A stretch of DNA of 64,000 bases from Hyphomonadaceae bacterium (GCA_022844345.1 JALHLU010000002.1:289028-353027), one strand, 5' to 3'. Shown: positions 53,174 to 62,084, numbered from the stretch's first letter. Numbers and translations are program-made. The notes: a model not told the origin generated them from the sequence alone.

Positions 53174-53416
53174 ATGAAGAAAGCCGCTCTTGTGCTCGCC
53201 CTCGGCGCATCTCCCCTGCTCGGGGGGTGCATAGTAACCGATGTCGCTGGCGCTGCGGTCGGCCTCACCGTCGGCGCGGTTGGCGCAGTGGGCGGGGCGG
53301 CCATCGACCTTGTGACCACCGACGAAGACGAGCAGCAGAGCCACGATATCGAGCGGCTCAAGAAGGAAAACGAGGAGCTGCGCCGTCAGCAGCAGGCAGC
53401 CAGCGCCCCGAAATAA
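53174..53416 (+). CDS. Small lipoprotein with Gly-rich span and coiled coil
   Basis: 80 residues. A lipoprotein signal ends at GGC (Cys19); a Gly/Ala/Val-rich hydrophobic stretch (AVGLTVGAVGAVGGAAIDLV) resembles a glycine-zipper; a short coiled coil (HDIERLKKENEELRRQQQ) ends it. The layout suggests an envelope-spanning small lipoprotein. RBS AGGGG upstream. Confidence 0.75.
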   Translation: MKKAALVLALGASPLLGGCIVTDVAGAAVGLTVGAVGAVGGAAIDLVTTDEDEQQSHDIERLKKENEELRRQQQAASAPK

Positions 53417-53551
53417 AGCGCCAATTGGCGCCCCAGGGCCTTTTCCAAACCACCCATTCATCCCACCTTCATGTAGGGTTCGCTGAAATCAGCCTACCGG
53501 CTCTCGACCGGCTGACCAGAAGAATTCGATATCAAAACAGGGACTCGGATC

Positions 53552-54031
53552 ATGCGCATCGCCGCCCTCGCCGCCTCCGCCCTCACTGGCCTCCTGCTGG
53601 CCGCCCCCGCCTTCGCCGTCACAGTCGAAACGAAGATGTCTGCCGAATTCCAGGAGAAGCTGGAAGACGACATCGGCGTGCGTGAAGCCCGCGTCCTGTC
53701 CGATGCGCTCACCCGCAAGATCACCACCATCTTTGACGATCGTGGCGTGAAAGCCGGCAAGGTCATCGTCACCATCGAGGACGCAAAGCCCAACCGCCCA
53801 ACGATGGAGCAGGTGTCGTCCAAGCCGGGCCTCGACGCCATGCGCTCGATCAGCCTCGGCGGAGCCAAGCTGTCCGGCATCGCCTATGACACCGCAGGCA
53901 ACGAGATCGGACGCTTCGACTACCGCTGGTATGAATCTGATCTCAGCAACGTCATCGCTGCGACGACCTGGACCGACGCCCGCTCGACCTTCGACAAGTT
54001 CGCGCGCCGTTTTGCGGACAAGCTGTCGTGA
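53552..54031 (+). CDS. Hypothetical periplasmic protein
   Basis: 159 residues with a signal peptide (cleavage near AFA-VTV, residue 22). An alpha/beta domain (TRKITTIFDDRGVKAGKVIV; GGAKLSGIAYDTAGNEIGRF) resembles nothing I can name. It has its own terminator. Confidence 0.7.
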   Translation: MRIAALAASALTGLLLAAPAFAVTVETKMSAEFQEKLEDDIGVREARVLSDALTRKITTIFDDRGVKAGKVIVTIEDAKPNRPTMEQVSSKPGLDAMRSISLGGAKLSGIAYDTAGNEIGRFDYRWYESDLSNVIAATTWTDARSTFDKFARRFADKLS

Positions 54032-54053
54032 GACGCCAGAATATCCTGACACG

Positions 54054-54084
54054 AAACGCCGCTTCGCAAGGGGCGGCGTTTTTG
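54054..54084 (+). terminator. Intrinsic terminator of the 53552 gene
   Basis: AAACGCCGC and GCGGCGTTT pair across a ten-base loop, with TTG following the T-run TTTTT. It ends eight bases before the stop of queE on the other strand. Confidence 0.85.
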
Positions 54085-54091
54085 TCTCGTC

Positions 54092-54724
54092 TCACGGAAT
54101 TCCCGTCACCTTGTGTGTCTGCAGACTGAGCCGCCATTGCGGATGCGCAAGACAGTAGGCGATGCACGCCGCCGTGTTGGCTTCGCGCTCTGGCCCATCC
54201 ATCGGCTGCAGGAAGAAGTTGCGGAAGCCTAACCCTGCGAACCTCTCTGGCGGCGCGTCAGCCTGCGGATAGACCAGCTTCAGTTCGCCGCCGGTGGTCT
54301 GCTTCAGCTCGGCAGTGGACTTGGGCGAAACACAGACCCAGTCGAGCGATGCAGGCGCCTCGATCGTGCCGTTGGTCTCAACGGCCACCTCGAAGCCCTT
54401 CGCGTGCAGTGCTGCAATCAATGCTTCATCCAGCTGCAGCAAAGGCTCGCCGCCGGTGCAGACGACATAGGGCTTGCCGCCCCCGCCCTGCCAGCGCGCC
54501 GCCACATGTGCGGCGACAGCCTCCGCCGTCGCGAACTTGCCGCCGCCATCACCATCGACGCCGACGAAATCCGTGTCGCAGAACTTGCAGACGGCGCTGG
54601 CGCGATCACGCTCAAGCCCGCTCCACAGATTGCAGCCGGCAAAGCGCAGGAACACGGCGGCTCGCCCCGTATGCGCGCCCTCGCCCTGCAGCGTGTAGAA
54701 GCACTCTTTGACTGAATACGTCAT
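54092..54724 (-). CDS. queE: 7-carboxy-7-deazaguanine synthase (radical SAM)
   Basis: 210 residues from ATG 54724. The radical SAM cluster follows the long CX14CX2C variant: [23 protein letters not shown]-binding [11 protein letters not shown] is near 92, and ETNGT after it. QueE makes CDG in the preQ0/queuosine pathway. The ATGA overlap with queC shows coupled translation; other pathway genes (queD, folE) are not in the window. Confidence 0.95.
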   Translation of the reverse strand: MTYSVKECFYTLQGEGAHTGRAAVFLRFAGCNLWSGLERDRASAVCKFCDTDFVGVDGDGGGKFATAEAVAAHVAARWQGGGGKPYVVCTGGEPLLQLDEALIAALHAKGFEVAVETNGTIEAPASLDWVCVSPKSTAELKQTTGGELKLVYPQADAPPERFAGLGFRNFFLQPMDGPEREANTAACIAYCLAHPQWRLSLQTHKVTGIP

Positions 54725-55419
54725 GCCGCGCGCCACTTCGCCCAGCCCTTCGCGCGCAGGTCGCACGCGGGGCATGTGCCGCAACCATAGCCCCACTCAT
54801 GGCGATGCGAACGGTCGCCGAGATAGCAGGTGTGGGTTTCTTCCACGACGAGATCGACCAGCTTTGCTCCGCCAAGTTCATCGGCCAGCGCCCATGTCTG
54901 CGCCTTGTCGAGATACATCAGCGGCGTCTCGATCGGAGTTGGACGATCCATGCCGAGAGTCAGAGCATTCTGCAGTGCGTCCATCGTCGCGCGGCGGCAG
55001 TCGGGATAGCCGGAGAAATCCGTCTCGCACATGCCACCGACCAGCGCGTGCAGGCCGCGCCGATAGGCGATAGCGCCCGCGAAGGTCAGGAACACCAGAT
55101 TGCGTCCCGGCACGAAGGTGCTGGGCAGCCCGCTGCCGGCAAAGCCGATCTCCTGCTCGCGCGTCAGAGCCGTGTCGCTGATCGCGCCGAGCACGCCGAG
55201 GTCGAGCATGTGATCCTCGTCCAGCTTCGCCGCCCAGGCCGGATACGCCTCGCGCAACTTCGCAAGGAAGACCTTCCGGCAATCCAGCTCGACGCGGTGA
55301 CGCTGGCGATAGTCGAAGCCCACCGTCTCCACGCGCTCGAATCGCGACAGCGCCCAGGCGAGGCACACGGCCGAGTCCTGTCCGCCGGAAAACAGCACGA
55401 GTGCGGAGGTTGTCGTCAT
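54721..55419 (-). CDS. queC: 7-cyano-7-deazaguanine (preQ0) synthase
   Basis: 232 residues. ATP-binding P-loop [15 protein letters not shown] near 9-22; the C-terminal zinc cluster is in [20 protein letters not shown] then ACDLRAKG (four Cys). It converts CDG to preQ0 with ammonia and ATP. First gene of the queC-queE operon, divergent from the DUF2141 operon. Confidence 0.96.
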   Translation of the reverse strand: MTTTSALVLFSGGQDSAVCLAWALSRFERVETVGFDYRQRHRVELDCRKVFLAKLREAYPAWAAKLDEDHMLDLGVLGAISDTALTREQEIGFAGSGLPSTFVPGRNLVFLTFAGAIAYRRGLHALVGGMCETDFSGYPDCRRATMDALQNALTLGMDRPTPIETPLMYLDKAQTWALADELGGAKLVDLVVEETHTCYLGDRSHRHEWGYGCGTCPACDLRAKGWAKWRAA

Positions 55420-55490
55420 CCCGCCCCGATGGGCCCACGGCCCCGCGAGGTCAAGCGGAGGCGGGTCCGCAAGAATGGGGATTGACAGAT

Positions 55491-55513
55491 AGTACTTTGC
55501 GCTGCAAAGTACT
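55491..55513. promoter_or_regulatory. Operator of the DUF2141-membrane-regulator operon
   Basis: AGTACTTTGC and GCAAAGTACT are perfect 10-bp inverted arms around GCT. A TTGACA (-35-like) at 55482-55487 precedes it, so the dyad lies in the spacer/-10 zone of a promoter reading into the DUF2141 gene. The most likely ligand is the winged-helix protein encoded by the third gene of that operon. Confidence 0.75.
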
Positions 55514-55539
55514 CTTCATGCAGCCAAGGAGACCGAATA

Positions 55540-56007
55540 ATGGCCCGCTGGACTTTCCTCCCCCTACTTGCCGCCGTTCTTGCCGGACTACCCGCCGTAG
55601 CCCAGACGCTGACCGTCAACATCACCAACGTGAATTCGAGCGAAGGCCACGTCTTCGCGTCCATCTGCGATGACCCCGCCGGTCCGTTTCCGGGCGTGTG
55701 CAATACCGGCGTGGCGATGACCAATGCCGTTGAAGGCACGACGACGGTGAAATTCCTGAATGTCAGCCCAGGCACATATGCCTTCCAGGCGTTCCATGAC
55801 GCCAATGGCGACATGATGCCGAACATTCCGAACGAGGGCTTTGCGTTCGGCAATGACGCGGCCTTTCCGATTTCTTTCGAGGCCGCTTCGCTTAAGGTGG
55901 ATGGCAATACCACCGCGACCGCCAGGATGACCTATCTCGGCAATTCCAGCGCGGCCGCCCCGGCGCCAAGTCCCGCCTTCTTCGACCACGCCCTGAAAGG
56001 CCAATGA
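55540..56007 (+). CDS. DUF2141 exported protein
   Basis: 155 residues. Signal peptide with cleavage near AVA-QTL. DUF2141 pattern: LTVNITNVNSSEGHVFASIC, then VSPGTYAFQAFHDANGDMMP and MPNIPNEGFAFGNDA. It is a beta-sandwich periplasmic protein of unknown function. First gene of a three-gene operon, with an ATGA overlap to the next. Confidence 0.92.
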   Translation: MARWTFLPLLAAVLAGLPAVAQTLTVNITNVNSSEGHVFASICDDPAGPFPGVCNTGVAMTNAVEGTTTVKFLNVSPGTYAFQAFHDANGDMMPNIPNEGFAFGNDAAFPISFEAASLKVDGNTTATARMTYLGNSSAAAPAPSPAFFDHALKGQ

Positions 56008-56588
56008 CCATGAACGTCACCCGCGAAGAGGCCGCGAAGGCGCTGGACGACATCGGCAAGGCGAGCGATCGCGTCATCCAGCTCAAGGGCTATCACCATG
56101 GCGCACCCTATTTCATCATCTGGGGCCTTGTCTGGCTGTTCGCCAACTGCGGCACATATTTCATGCCGGAGAATGAAAAATACTTCTGGCCGGTAGGCAT
56201 CGGGATCGGCTTTGTCGCGAGCCTGATCGCTGGCGCCCTACAGAGCCGCAAATGGCCGAAGGGCGCGACGGCATCGGCCGCCGAACGCCGCTTCGGCTCG
56301 CGCATGGGCATGACGGCGGGCGTCGTGATGGCCTTCATCGTCGCCATCGTCTTCATCGCCAGACCTGAGTCAGGTCGCGAAGTGAATGCAATGATCTCGA
56401 TCGTCTTCCCCTTCCTCTACATGGCCGGCGGCGTCTGGGCCGGGTGGCGCCTGTTCGCCATCGGCTTTGTGACAGCGGCGGCGATCATCGGCGGCTATGT
56501 CTGGATCCCCGAGCATTTCGAACTCTGGATGGGCCTGTTCGGCGGCGGCTCGCTGATCGCCGGCGGCATCTGGCTGAGGACCGCATGA
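56004..56588 (+). CDS. Membrane protein linked to winged-helix regulator
   Basis: About 194 residues, first ATG 56004 (ATGA overlap) with an alternative ATG at 56010. A cytoplasmic helix (EEAAKALDDIGKASDRVIQL) precedes five to six membrane spans. It overlaps the regulator gene by ATGA. Such gene pairs are seen in other proteobacteria, where the membrane protein may control the regulator; the mechanism is unknown. Confidence 0.75.
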   Translation: MTMNVTREEAAKALDDIGKASDRVIQLKGYHHGAPYFIIWGLVWLFANCGTYFMPENEKYFWPVGIGIGFVASLIAGALQSRKWPKGATASAAERRFGSRMGMTAGVVMAFIVAIVFIARPESGREVNAMISIVFPFLYMAGGVWAGWRLFAIGFVTAAAIIGGYVWIPEHFELWMGLFGGGSLIAGGIWLRTA

Positions 56589-56887
56589 CCATGGATGGAC
56601 CAGACGAGATCATCCACCAGTCCACCCGCCTGCGCATTGCCGCAACGCTGAACGCGCTGCCCAGCGGCGACCTGCTGGAGTTCGGCAAGCTGAAGTCGAT
56701 TCTCGGCGCGACCGACGGCAACATGGCCACTCACCTCGCCGCTCTCGAAAAGGCGGGCTACATCGCGGTCGAGAAGGACTTCGTCGGCAAGAAACCGCGA
56801 ACGCGCGTCAGCCTCACGCGGAGCGGCCGCAAGGCGTTCGAACGCCATGTCGCCTACCTGAAAGACCTGCTGGAAGGCGGCGGCTGA
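56585..56887 (+). CDS. Winged-helix transcriptional regulator (HTH_34 type)
   Basis: 100 residues from ATG 56585. A MarR/ArsR-like winged helix: IHQSTRLRIAATLNALPSGD, then FGKLKSILGATDGNMATHLA (recognition helix) and the wing EKDFVGKKPRTRVSLTRSGR. It has no ligand domain. It probably autoregulates the operon through the 55491-55513 operator. Confidence 0.87.
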   Translation: MTMDGPDEIIHQSTRLRIAATLNALPSGDLLEFGKLKSILGATDGNMATHLAALEKAGYIAVEKDFVGKKPRTRVSLTRSGRKAFERHVAYLKDLLEGGG

Positions 56888-56975
56888 TCGCCCCTTTGTC
56901 GGGAGGCGCAGCAGGGGCAATCTCCCGCCGGGCGCTCGTGATTCTATCGCGGGCGAAATGGCAGGGAGGCGCGCC

Positions 56976-57407
56976 ATGGCGACGTCGAAGATCGTTCTGG
57001 GATTCTTTCTGGCGGGAACGCTTGCGGCTTGCGGCGGGGAACAGGCGCCTCCGGCGCCAGCTGCAGGCGAGGCAATTGGCGCAGCACCTGTGGAAGCAGC
57101 ACCGGCCGCCGCAACCGCAACCGGCCCAATCGACGGCGTCTGGCGTTGCAAGATGAATGGCGACATTCCGCTGGGAACGCTGACCTTCACCGGCATGTCC
57201 TACGCCTTCCAGACGACAAACACCGCCTGGGAACCCAACCCCAACTCCGCGGATGGCTCCGGCACGGTGACGTTCAACGAGAACTTCGTCCTGCCCGACA
57301 CGGGCCCACTGAAGGACCAATTCGAGGTAACCGGCGCGTTCGGCGATGGCTCCTTCATCAACTTCAACACCGATCTTGGCATGATGTTCGGCTGCCGCCG
57401 GCCGTAG
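56976..57407 (+). CDS. Hypothetical lipoprotein
   Basis: 143 residues from ATG 56976 (GGGAGG upstream). Lipobox LAGTLAACGGE; Ala/Pro linker; a beta-rich domain with a possible disulfide (WRCKMNG near the start and MMFGCRRP at the end). Unknown role. It follows the regulator but a separate transcript is likely. Confidence 0.68.
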   Translation: MATSKIVLGFFLAGTLAACGGEQAPPAPAAGEAIGAAPVEAAPAAATATGPIDGVWRCKMNGDIPLGTLTFTGMSYAFQTTNTAWEPNPNSADGSGTVTFNENFVLPDTGPLKDQFEVTGAFGDGSFINFNTDLGMMFGCRRP

Positions 57408-57415
57408 GCGGCAGG

Positions 57416-58465
57416 TCAGTAGTCTCGCCATTCCCCATCACGGCCGCGCAATCGCAAGCGGCCTTCGCCAGTTTCGACATCGGAAGGCGAAGCCAGCGCC
57501 TTCGATACGCCGCCGGGAATGTCGATCACATAGTGCGGCTGGGCGAGGCCCGAGACGCGATCACGCAGTTGGCGCACAAGCGCCTGCCCGTTCTCGACCG
57601 TCGTGCGGAAGTGCGAAGTGCCCGGCGCAAGATCGGCGTGATGGAGATAGTAGGGGCGCACCCGCGCCTCCACGAGTGCGCGCATCAGATCAGCCAGCGT
57701 GTCGATGTCGTCATTGACGCCCTTGAGCAGCACACTCTGGCTCAGCAGCACGATGCCCGCGTCGGCCATGCGGGCCAGCGCCGTGCGCGCAGCTTCGCTC
57801 AGTTCGCGCGGGTGGTTGCAGTGCACAGCGACATAGACCGCCTTGCGCATCGAACGGATTGCGCTGACGAATTCATTCGAGATGCGCTCGGGATCGGCGA
57901 CAGGCATGCGCGTGTGCCAGCGGATCACCTTCACATGCGCGATCTTCTCCAGCGCCCGCGTCAGCGCATCGGCCCGACGGGCCGATAGCATGAACGGATC
58001 ACCACCCGTGATGATGACTTCCCAGATCTCCGGATGCGCGCCGATATAGGCCAGCGCGCCATCAAGTTCGGCGGGGGAGAGATTGCCCTGCTTCTCCGGC
58101 CCGACCATCTCGCGGCGAAAGCAGAAGCGGCAATAGACGGGGCAGATCGCGACAGCTTTCAGCAGCACGCGATCGGGATAGCGATGCACGACGCCGGGGA
58201 CGACCTCATGCGTGGCATCGCCAATCGGATCGGGAAGCTCTTCGGCCTGTACGTCAAGTTCAGCCAGTGACGGCACAAACTGGCGCGCTATGGGGTCATC
58301 CGGATCGGCGCGGTCTATCAGGTCGGCCAGAGCAGGCGTGATCGCAGTCGCATAGGCCGCCATCACAGGCGCAAGCATGCCGTCCTGCGGCGCCAGGCAG
58401 GCGCGGGCGAGGTCCTGCTCCGTGCGCAGGGTGCGCGAGACTGGAAGGTCGATGAGGCGGGTCAC
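57416..58465 (-). CDS. epmB: EF-P (R)-beta-lysine 2,3-aminomutase-type radical SAM protein
   Basis: 349 residues. KamA family with the iron-sulfur motif at Cys108, Cys112 and Cys115 (ICPVYCRFCFRRE), and GGDPFMLSARRADAL near 155. The downstream VAVHCNHPRELSE and LLSQSVLLKGVNDD are typical. EpmB isomerises lysine so that EpmA can attach beta-lysine to EF-P. epmA and efp lie within 2 kb, so the pathway is complete. Confidence 0.9.
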   Translation of the reverse strand: MTRLIDLPVSRTLRTEQDLARACLAPQDGMLAPVMAAYATAITPALADLIDRADPDDPIARQFVPSLAELDVQAEELPDPIGDATHEVVPGVVHRYPDRVLLKAVAICPVYCRFCFRREMVGPEKQGNLSPAELDGALAYIGAHPEIWEVIITGGDPFMLSARRADALTRALEKIAHVKVIRWHTRMPVADPERISNEFVSAIRSMRKAVYVAVHCNHPRELSEAARTALARMADAGIVLLSQSVLLKGVNDDIDTLADLMRALVEARVRPYYLHHADLAPGTSHFRTTVENGQALVRQLRDRVSGLAQPHYVIDIPGGVSKALASPSDVETGEGRLRLRGRDGEWRDY

Positions 58466-58510
58466 GAGGGCCTTCCGGGCGGGTTCCGAATGGGCGCCTC
58501 TATGGCCTCC

Positions 58511-58939
58511 TCAGCGCTTGATGTCCACAAGGCCGCCCACGCGCTCGATCGCCGTGATCGCACGCTCGTCCACACCTTCCCGGCGCAGCATATCGGCGAA
58601 AAGCCGCGTGGCGTCGGGGGCCGTGGCGCATTCGGAGACGGCGTCGCTGATCTGCGGCCAGGCATCGCCCGCAAAATCGACCACCAGGTCCAGCGCGCCA
58701 ATCGCAGTCAGGATCAGCATCGAGGTCGGCGCGATGTCCTGCAGCCCACCCTCTGCCCCGAACATCATCGGGGCCACGTTCCTCAGCTCGCCGATCTCCT
58801 TGCGGTGGTCGACCACAAACTGGCCGATGATCCGCTCGGTCTTCCAGTCAAACCATTCGGCCGTGCACGGCTCGGGCGCGGTGGCGCAGGCGGACAGCAG
58901 GGGAAGCGCCATCATGGCGGCGGCGAAGGATCGGATCAT
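58511..58939 (-). CDS. Hypothetical lipoprotein within the EF-P modification operon
   Basis: 142 residues from ATG 58939 (AGAGG seven bases upstream). Lipobox LPLLSACATA; a helical domain with two more cysteines (EPCTAEW, VSECATAP) and a C-terminal RREGVDERAITAIERVGGLV. No known family. It lies between epmA (31 bp upstream) and epmB (45 bp downstream). Confidence 0.7.
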   Translation of the reverse strand: MIRSFAAAMMALPLLSACATAPEPCTAEWFDWKTERIIGQFVVDHRKEIGELRNVAPMMFGAEGGLQDIAPTSMLILTAIGALDLVVDFAGDAWPQISDAVSECATAPDATRLFADMLRREGVDERAITAIERVGGLVDIKR

Positions 58940-58969
58940 GGCGCACCTCTTTGAAGGCATAGGACGCCG

Positions 58970-59995
58970 TCAGACCGGCGGCGTCCAGAGCACATCTGCG
59001 ATCCGCCGCGCGCCGCTGGCCAGCATTACCAGCCGGTCGAAGCCCAGCGCCACGCCGCTGGCAGGCGGCATATGCGCCAGGGCGGCGAGGAAATCCTCGT
59101 CCAGCGGATAGCGCTCGCCATAGGTTGCCTGTTTGACGTTCATCTCGGCCTCGAAGCGGCGGCGCTGTTCGGCGGGATCGGTCAGCTCACCAAAGCCATT
59201 GGCGAGTTCAACGCCGCAAGCATAAAGCTCGAACCGCTCGGCAAAGCGCGGATCATGCGCCAGCGGCCGCGCCAGTGCGGCTTCTTCCGCCGGATACTCG
59301 CACAGCACTGTCAGGCGTCCCTGCCCCAGCTTCGGCTCGATATGCTGCACCAGAACGCGGCTGAAGAGGTCCGACCAGCTGTCGTCCGCGCCGACGCGAA
59401 CCTCTCTCGCCTGCGCCGCGCGCGCGAGGCCGTCCCGATCGCCCAGCACGCCTTCCAGATCGACGCCGGCATGCCGCGTGAACGCTTCAACCAGCGTGAG
59501 CCGCTCAGCCTCGGCCTGCGGATCACAGGTTTGTCCCCGCCATTCCAGCTGCGGTCGCCCTGCCGCCAGCGCCGCCTCCCGGCACACCTCAACGGTATCC
59601 TGCATGATCTGGTCCCACGCCGCGCCTGCGCGATACCATTCCAGCATGGTGAACTCGGCTGAATGCAGCGGCCCATCCTCGCGGTTGCGATAGACGCGCG
59701 CGAAGTCAAAAATCTTCGTCTCCCCCGCTGCCAGCAGCTTCTTGCAGGTAAACTCGGGCGAGGTGTGCAGGTAAAGCGCCCCGGAACGGCCCGCCTCGTC
59801 CAGCCGCGCGGTGGCGAAAGCGTGCAGATGGGCCTCGTTCCCGGGGGATGCCTGAAGCGCCCCGCATTCGACCTCTGTGAAGCCCCGAGTCTCGAACCAT
59901 CCCCTCAGGCTACGGCGAATCCTCCCCCGCGCCTCGAGGAAGGGCCGCCGGTCGGCGTGCGAATCCTTGTCCCACCAGGGGGTTGGGGCGCTCAA
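58970..59995 (-). CDS. epmA: EF-P--(R)-beta-lysine ligase
   Basis: 341 residues, a short class II lysyl-tRNA-synthetase paralog without the N-terminal anticodon domain. Motif 2 RVYRNREDGPLHSAEFTMLE and motif 3 GVALGFDRLVMLASG are clear, and YLHTSPEFTCKKLLAAGETK precedes motif 2. It attaches lysine to Lys35 of EF-P. Divergent from efp across 131 bp. Confidence 0.94.
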   Translation of the reverse strand: MSAPTPWWDKDSHADRRPFLEARGRIRRSLRGWFETRGFTEVECGALQASPGNEAHLHAFATARLDEAGRSGALYLHTSPEFTCKKLLAAGETKIFDFARVYRNREDGPLHSAEFTMLEWYRAGAAWDQIMQDTVEVCREAALAAGRPQLEWRGQTCDPQAEAERLTLVEAFTRHAGVDLEGVLGDRDGLARAAQAREVRVGADDSWSDLFSRVLVQHIEPKLGQGRLTVLCEYPAEEAALARPLAHDPRFAERFELYACGVELANGFGELTDPAEQRRRFEAEMNVKQATYGERYPLDEDFLAALAHMPPASGVALGFDRLVMLASGARRIADVLWTPPV

Positions 59996-60126
59996 ACAAG
60001 CCTCCAGACGCGGCAGAAAGCCGGGCTTGGCCGCCGGGGCGGGGCATTGTATGACCGCGCCGCTTCAACCGTTTCCGACCGGCCGAGCCATACTCCGCCG
60101 CCGGCTCAAATACAAAGGCGTATCCA

Positions 60127-60699
60127 GTGGCCAAAGTCATCGCCAGCGACGTCCGCAAGGGCAACGTTCTCGAGCAGGAGGACGGCCAGCTCTACACCGT
60201 CCTCAAGGCCGAAACCTATCGTCCGGGCAAAGGCACGCCGACCGCCACGATCGACATGCGCCGCATCTCTGACGGGGTGAAAGTGGTCGAGACCTTCAAG
60301 ACCACGGACCAGCTGAATCTGGCGTTCGTCGAGGAAGTGAAACACCAGTTCCTGTTCAAGGACGGCGAACTCTATGTGTTCATGAACCCAACCAACTACG
60401 AACAGGTCATGGTGCCCGCCGCCATGCTGGGCGACGACGCCGCGTTCCTTGGCGAGAACATGGACTGCGACCTGCTGATGTTCGACGGCAAGCCAGTGGC
60501 GATCAAACTTCCCCAGCGCGTGACGCTGGAGATCGTCGAGACCGAACCGGTCGTGAAGGGCCAGACGGCCTCGGGTTCGTATAAGCCGGCCAAGATGTCC
60601 AACGGCATCCGCGTGATGGTGCCCCCGCACATCGGCACGGGCACCCGCATCGTCGTCAACACCGAAGACGGCGCCTATGTCGAGCGCGCGAAGGACTAG
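60127..60699 (+). CDS. efp: Translation elongation factor P
   Basis: 190 residues, GTG start. The modified Lys35 is in [15 protein letters not shown] domains follow; C-terminal signature [22 protein letters not shown] relieves ribosome stalling at polyproline. With epmA and epmB on the adjacent operon the beta-lysylation type is expected. Confidence 0.97.
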   Translation: MAKVIASDVRKGNVLEQEDGQLYTVLKAETYRPGKGTPTATIDMRRISDGVKVVETFKTTDQLNLAFVEEVKHQFLFKDGELYVFMNPTNYEQVMVPAAMLGDDAAFLGENMDCDLLMFDGKPVAIKLPQRVTLEIVETEPVVKGQTASGSYKPAKMSNGIRVMVPPHIGTGTRIVVNTEDGAYVERAKD

Positions 60700-60702
60700 T
60701 CT

Positions 60703-60788
60703 GGACCGACGGGCGCACGCCCGGCAGTATCCACAACCAGCAATTGTTCCTGTAGCGCGAAGGTTGCCGGGCAGGCGCCCGGCGGTCC
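60703..60788. repeat. Long imperfect palindrome after efp
   Basis: The arms at 60703-60726 and 60765-60788 are inverted, 21 of 24 bases matching (GGACCG, GGGCGC and CCCGGCA blocks). A 38-bp middle separates them. Located between convergent efp and enoyl-CoA hydratase genes; could act as a bidirectional stop or be a repeat element. Confidence 0.6.
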
Positions 60789-60789
60789 C

Positions 60790-61551
60790 TTAGAACCGCG
60801 AAAAATCCGGCGCGCGTTTCTGCTGGAACGCGATGAAGGCTTCCATCGCTTCGGCCGAACGCAGGCGCTCGCCAAAGATCGCGCCCTCCGTGCGGGACTG
60901 GGCGAGGATCTTCTCGCCATCGCGCATCAGCTTTTTCGCCGCCATCACAGCGCCCGGCGCTCGCTGGGTTAGCTTGCGCGCCGCCTCGCGTGCCGCCGGC
61001 AACACTTCGGATGCACCCATCGCGGCATTCGCGATGCCGAGCTCTGCCGCCTGTTCGCCCGTCATCGCATCGCCCAGCGCGAACATCGCGAAAGCGCGGC
61101 GGTGGCCGATGTGCGCTGGCATCAGCAGGGATGAAGCTGCCTCGGGCACCAGCGCAAGGTTCACGAATGGCGTCGTCAGCTTCGCATCGCGGGCAACATA
61201 GACGAGATCGCAGTGGAGCAGCATCGTCGTTCCCACGCCCACGGCAAGACCGGGCACAGCCGCCACGATGGGTTTGGGAAACTGGATGATCGCCTCAATG
61301 AACCCGTGCGCGGCCGGCGGCTCGCCGCCGGATGCGGCAGCTGCAAAATCCGCCAGGTCATTGCCCGAGGTGAAGCTATCGCCTTCGGAACCGAAAACCA
61401 CGACGCGGGTCGCCTTGTCCTCGCTGGCGCGGGCAAGGGCAGCCGTCGCCGCGCGGTACATCACATTCGACAGCGCGTTCTTCTTGTCGGGCCGATTCCA
61501 GAGAATCTCGACGACGCCATCAGCTTCGCTGATCTTCACAAGGTCGGTCAT
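60790..61551 (-). CDS. Enoyl-CoA hydratase/isomerase family
   Basis: 253 residues. WNRPDKKNALSNVMYRAATA near 14-33; the first oxyanion strand SFTSGNDLADFAAAASGG; AVAVPGLAVGVGTTMLLHCD for the second; TPFVNLALVPEAASSLLMP around the acid. Probably a fatty acyl-CoA isomerase or hydratase. It overlaps the MarR stop by ATGA. Confidence 0.9.
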   Translation of the reverse strand: MTDLVKISEADGVVEILWNRPDKKNALSNVMYRAATAALARASEDKATRVVVFGSEGDSFTSGNDLADFAAAASGGEPPAAHGFIEAIIQFPKPIVAAVPGLAVGVGTTMLLHCDLVYVARDAKLTTPFVNLALVPEAASSLLMPAHIGHRRAFAMFALGDAMTGEQAAELGIANAAMGASEVLPAAREAARKLTQRAPGAVMAAKKLMRDGEKILAQSRTEGAIFGERLRSAEAMEAFIAFQQKRAPDFSRF

Positions 61552-62000
61552 GCCTTTTCCCTTTTTGCCTGCCGCTTCTGCGGCGCTGCTGTTTCGGCCG
61601 CATGCGCCAGCCAGCGCACGACGGTATCGATCTCGTTGTCGGTAAAGCCCTCAAGCAACTTCGCGTTTGCCGCCATGGTGCGGCGCGCGGCTTCATCGCG
61701 CTTCCTGCGTCCCGCAGCCGTGAGTTTCAGCCGCGCGGCGCGGCCATCGCCCGCCTCCTCATGGCGCGCGAGCAGACCTGCGTCTTCCAGCCTCTGCGCC
61801 AATCCCGATGCAGCCGATTGGGCAAGGTCGAGCTTTGCGGCCAGTTCGCCGACCAGCAGGCCCTCATCGCCAAAGCAGTAGAGGGCGCCTGCCTGCGTGC
61901 TCGTCAGACCAAGATCGGCAAGCCGCGCATCCCCCGCCGCCGAGATATGGCGATAGGCGCGCGACAGAAGCCAGAACATGCGGCGGTTGGGCTGCGTCAT
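61548..62000 (-). CDS. MarR-family transcriptional regulator
   Basis: 150 residues from ATG 62000. Winged helix with LTSTQAGALYCFGDEGLLVG, LAAKLDLAQSAASGLAQRLE (recognition helix) and the wing EEAGDGRAARLKLTAAGRRK. It forms a coupled operon with the enoyl-CoA hydratase and has a dyad in its leader, implying autoregulation, with an acyl-CoA or aromatic ligand likely. Confidence 0.9.
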   Translation of the reverse strand: MTQPNRRMFWLLSRAYRHISAAGDARLADLGLTSTQAGALYCFGDEGLLVGELAAKLDLAQSAASGLAQRLEDAGLLARHEEAGDGRAARLKLTAAGRRKRDEAARRTMAANAKLLEGFTDNEIDTVVRWLAHAAETAAPQKRQAKREKA

Positions 62001-62020
62001 CCCGGCAGGTCTAGCCAGGA

Positions 62021-62058
62021 TACATCGCATACGCAATAACTATATCGCACGCGATGTA
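62021..62058. promoter_or_regulatory. MarR-type operator region
   Basis: Perfect outer arms TACATCGC (62021-62028) and GCGATGTA (62051-62058). A tight dyad ATCGC-AC-GCGAT lies at the right side. It is 21 bases upstream of the MarR start, as expected for an autoregulatory site. Confidence 0.7.
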
Positions 62059-62084
62059 ACTTCGCCGCGAACCCTTGCTCAGTG

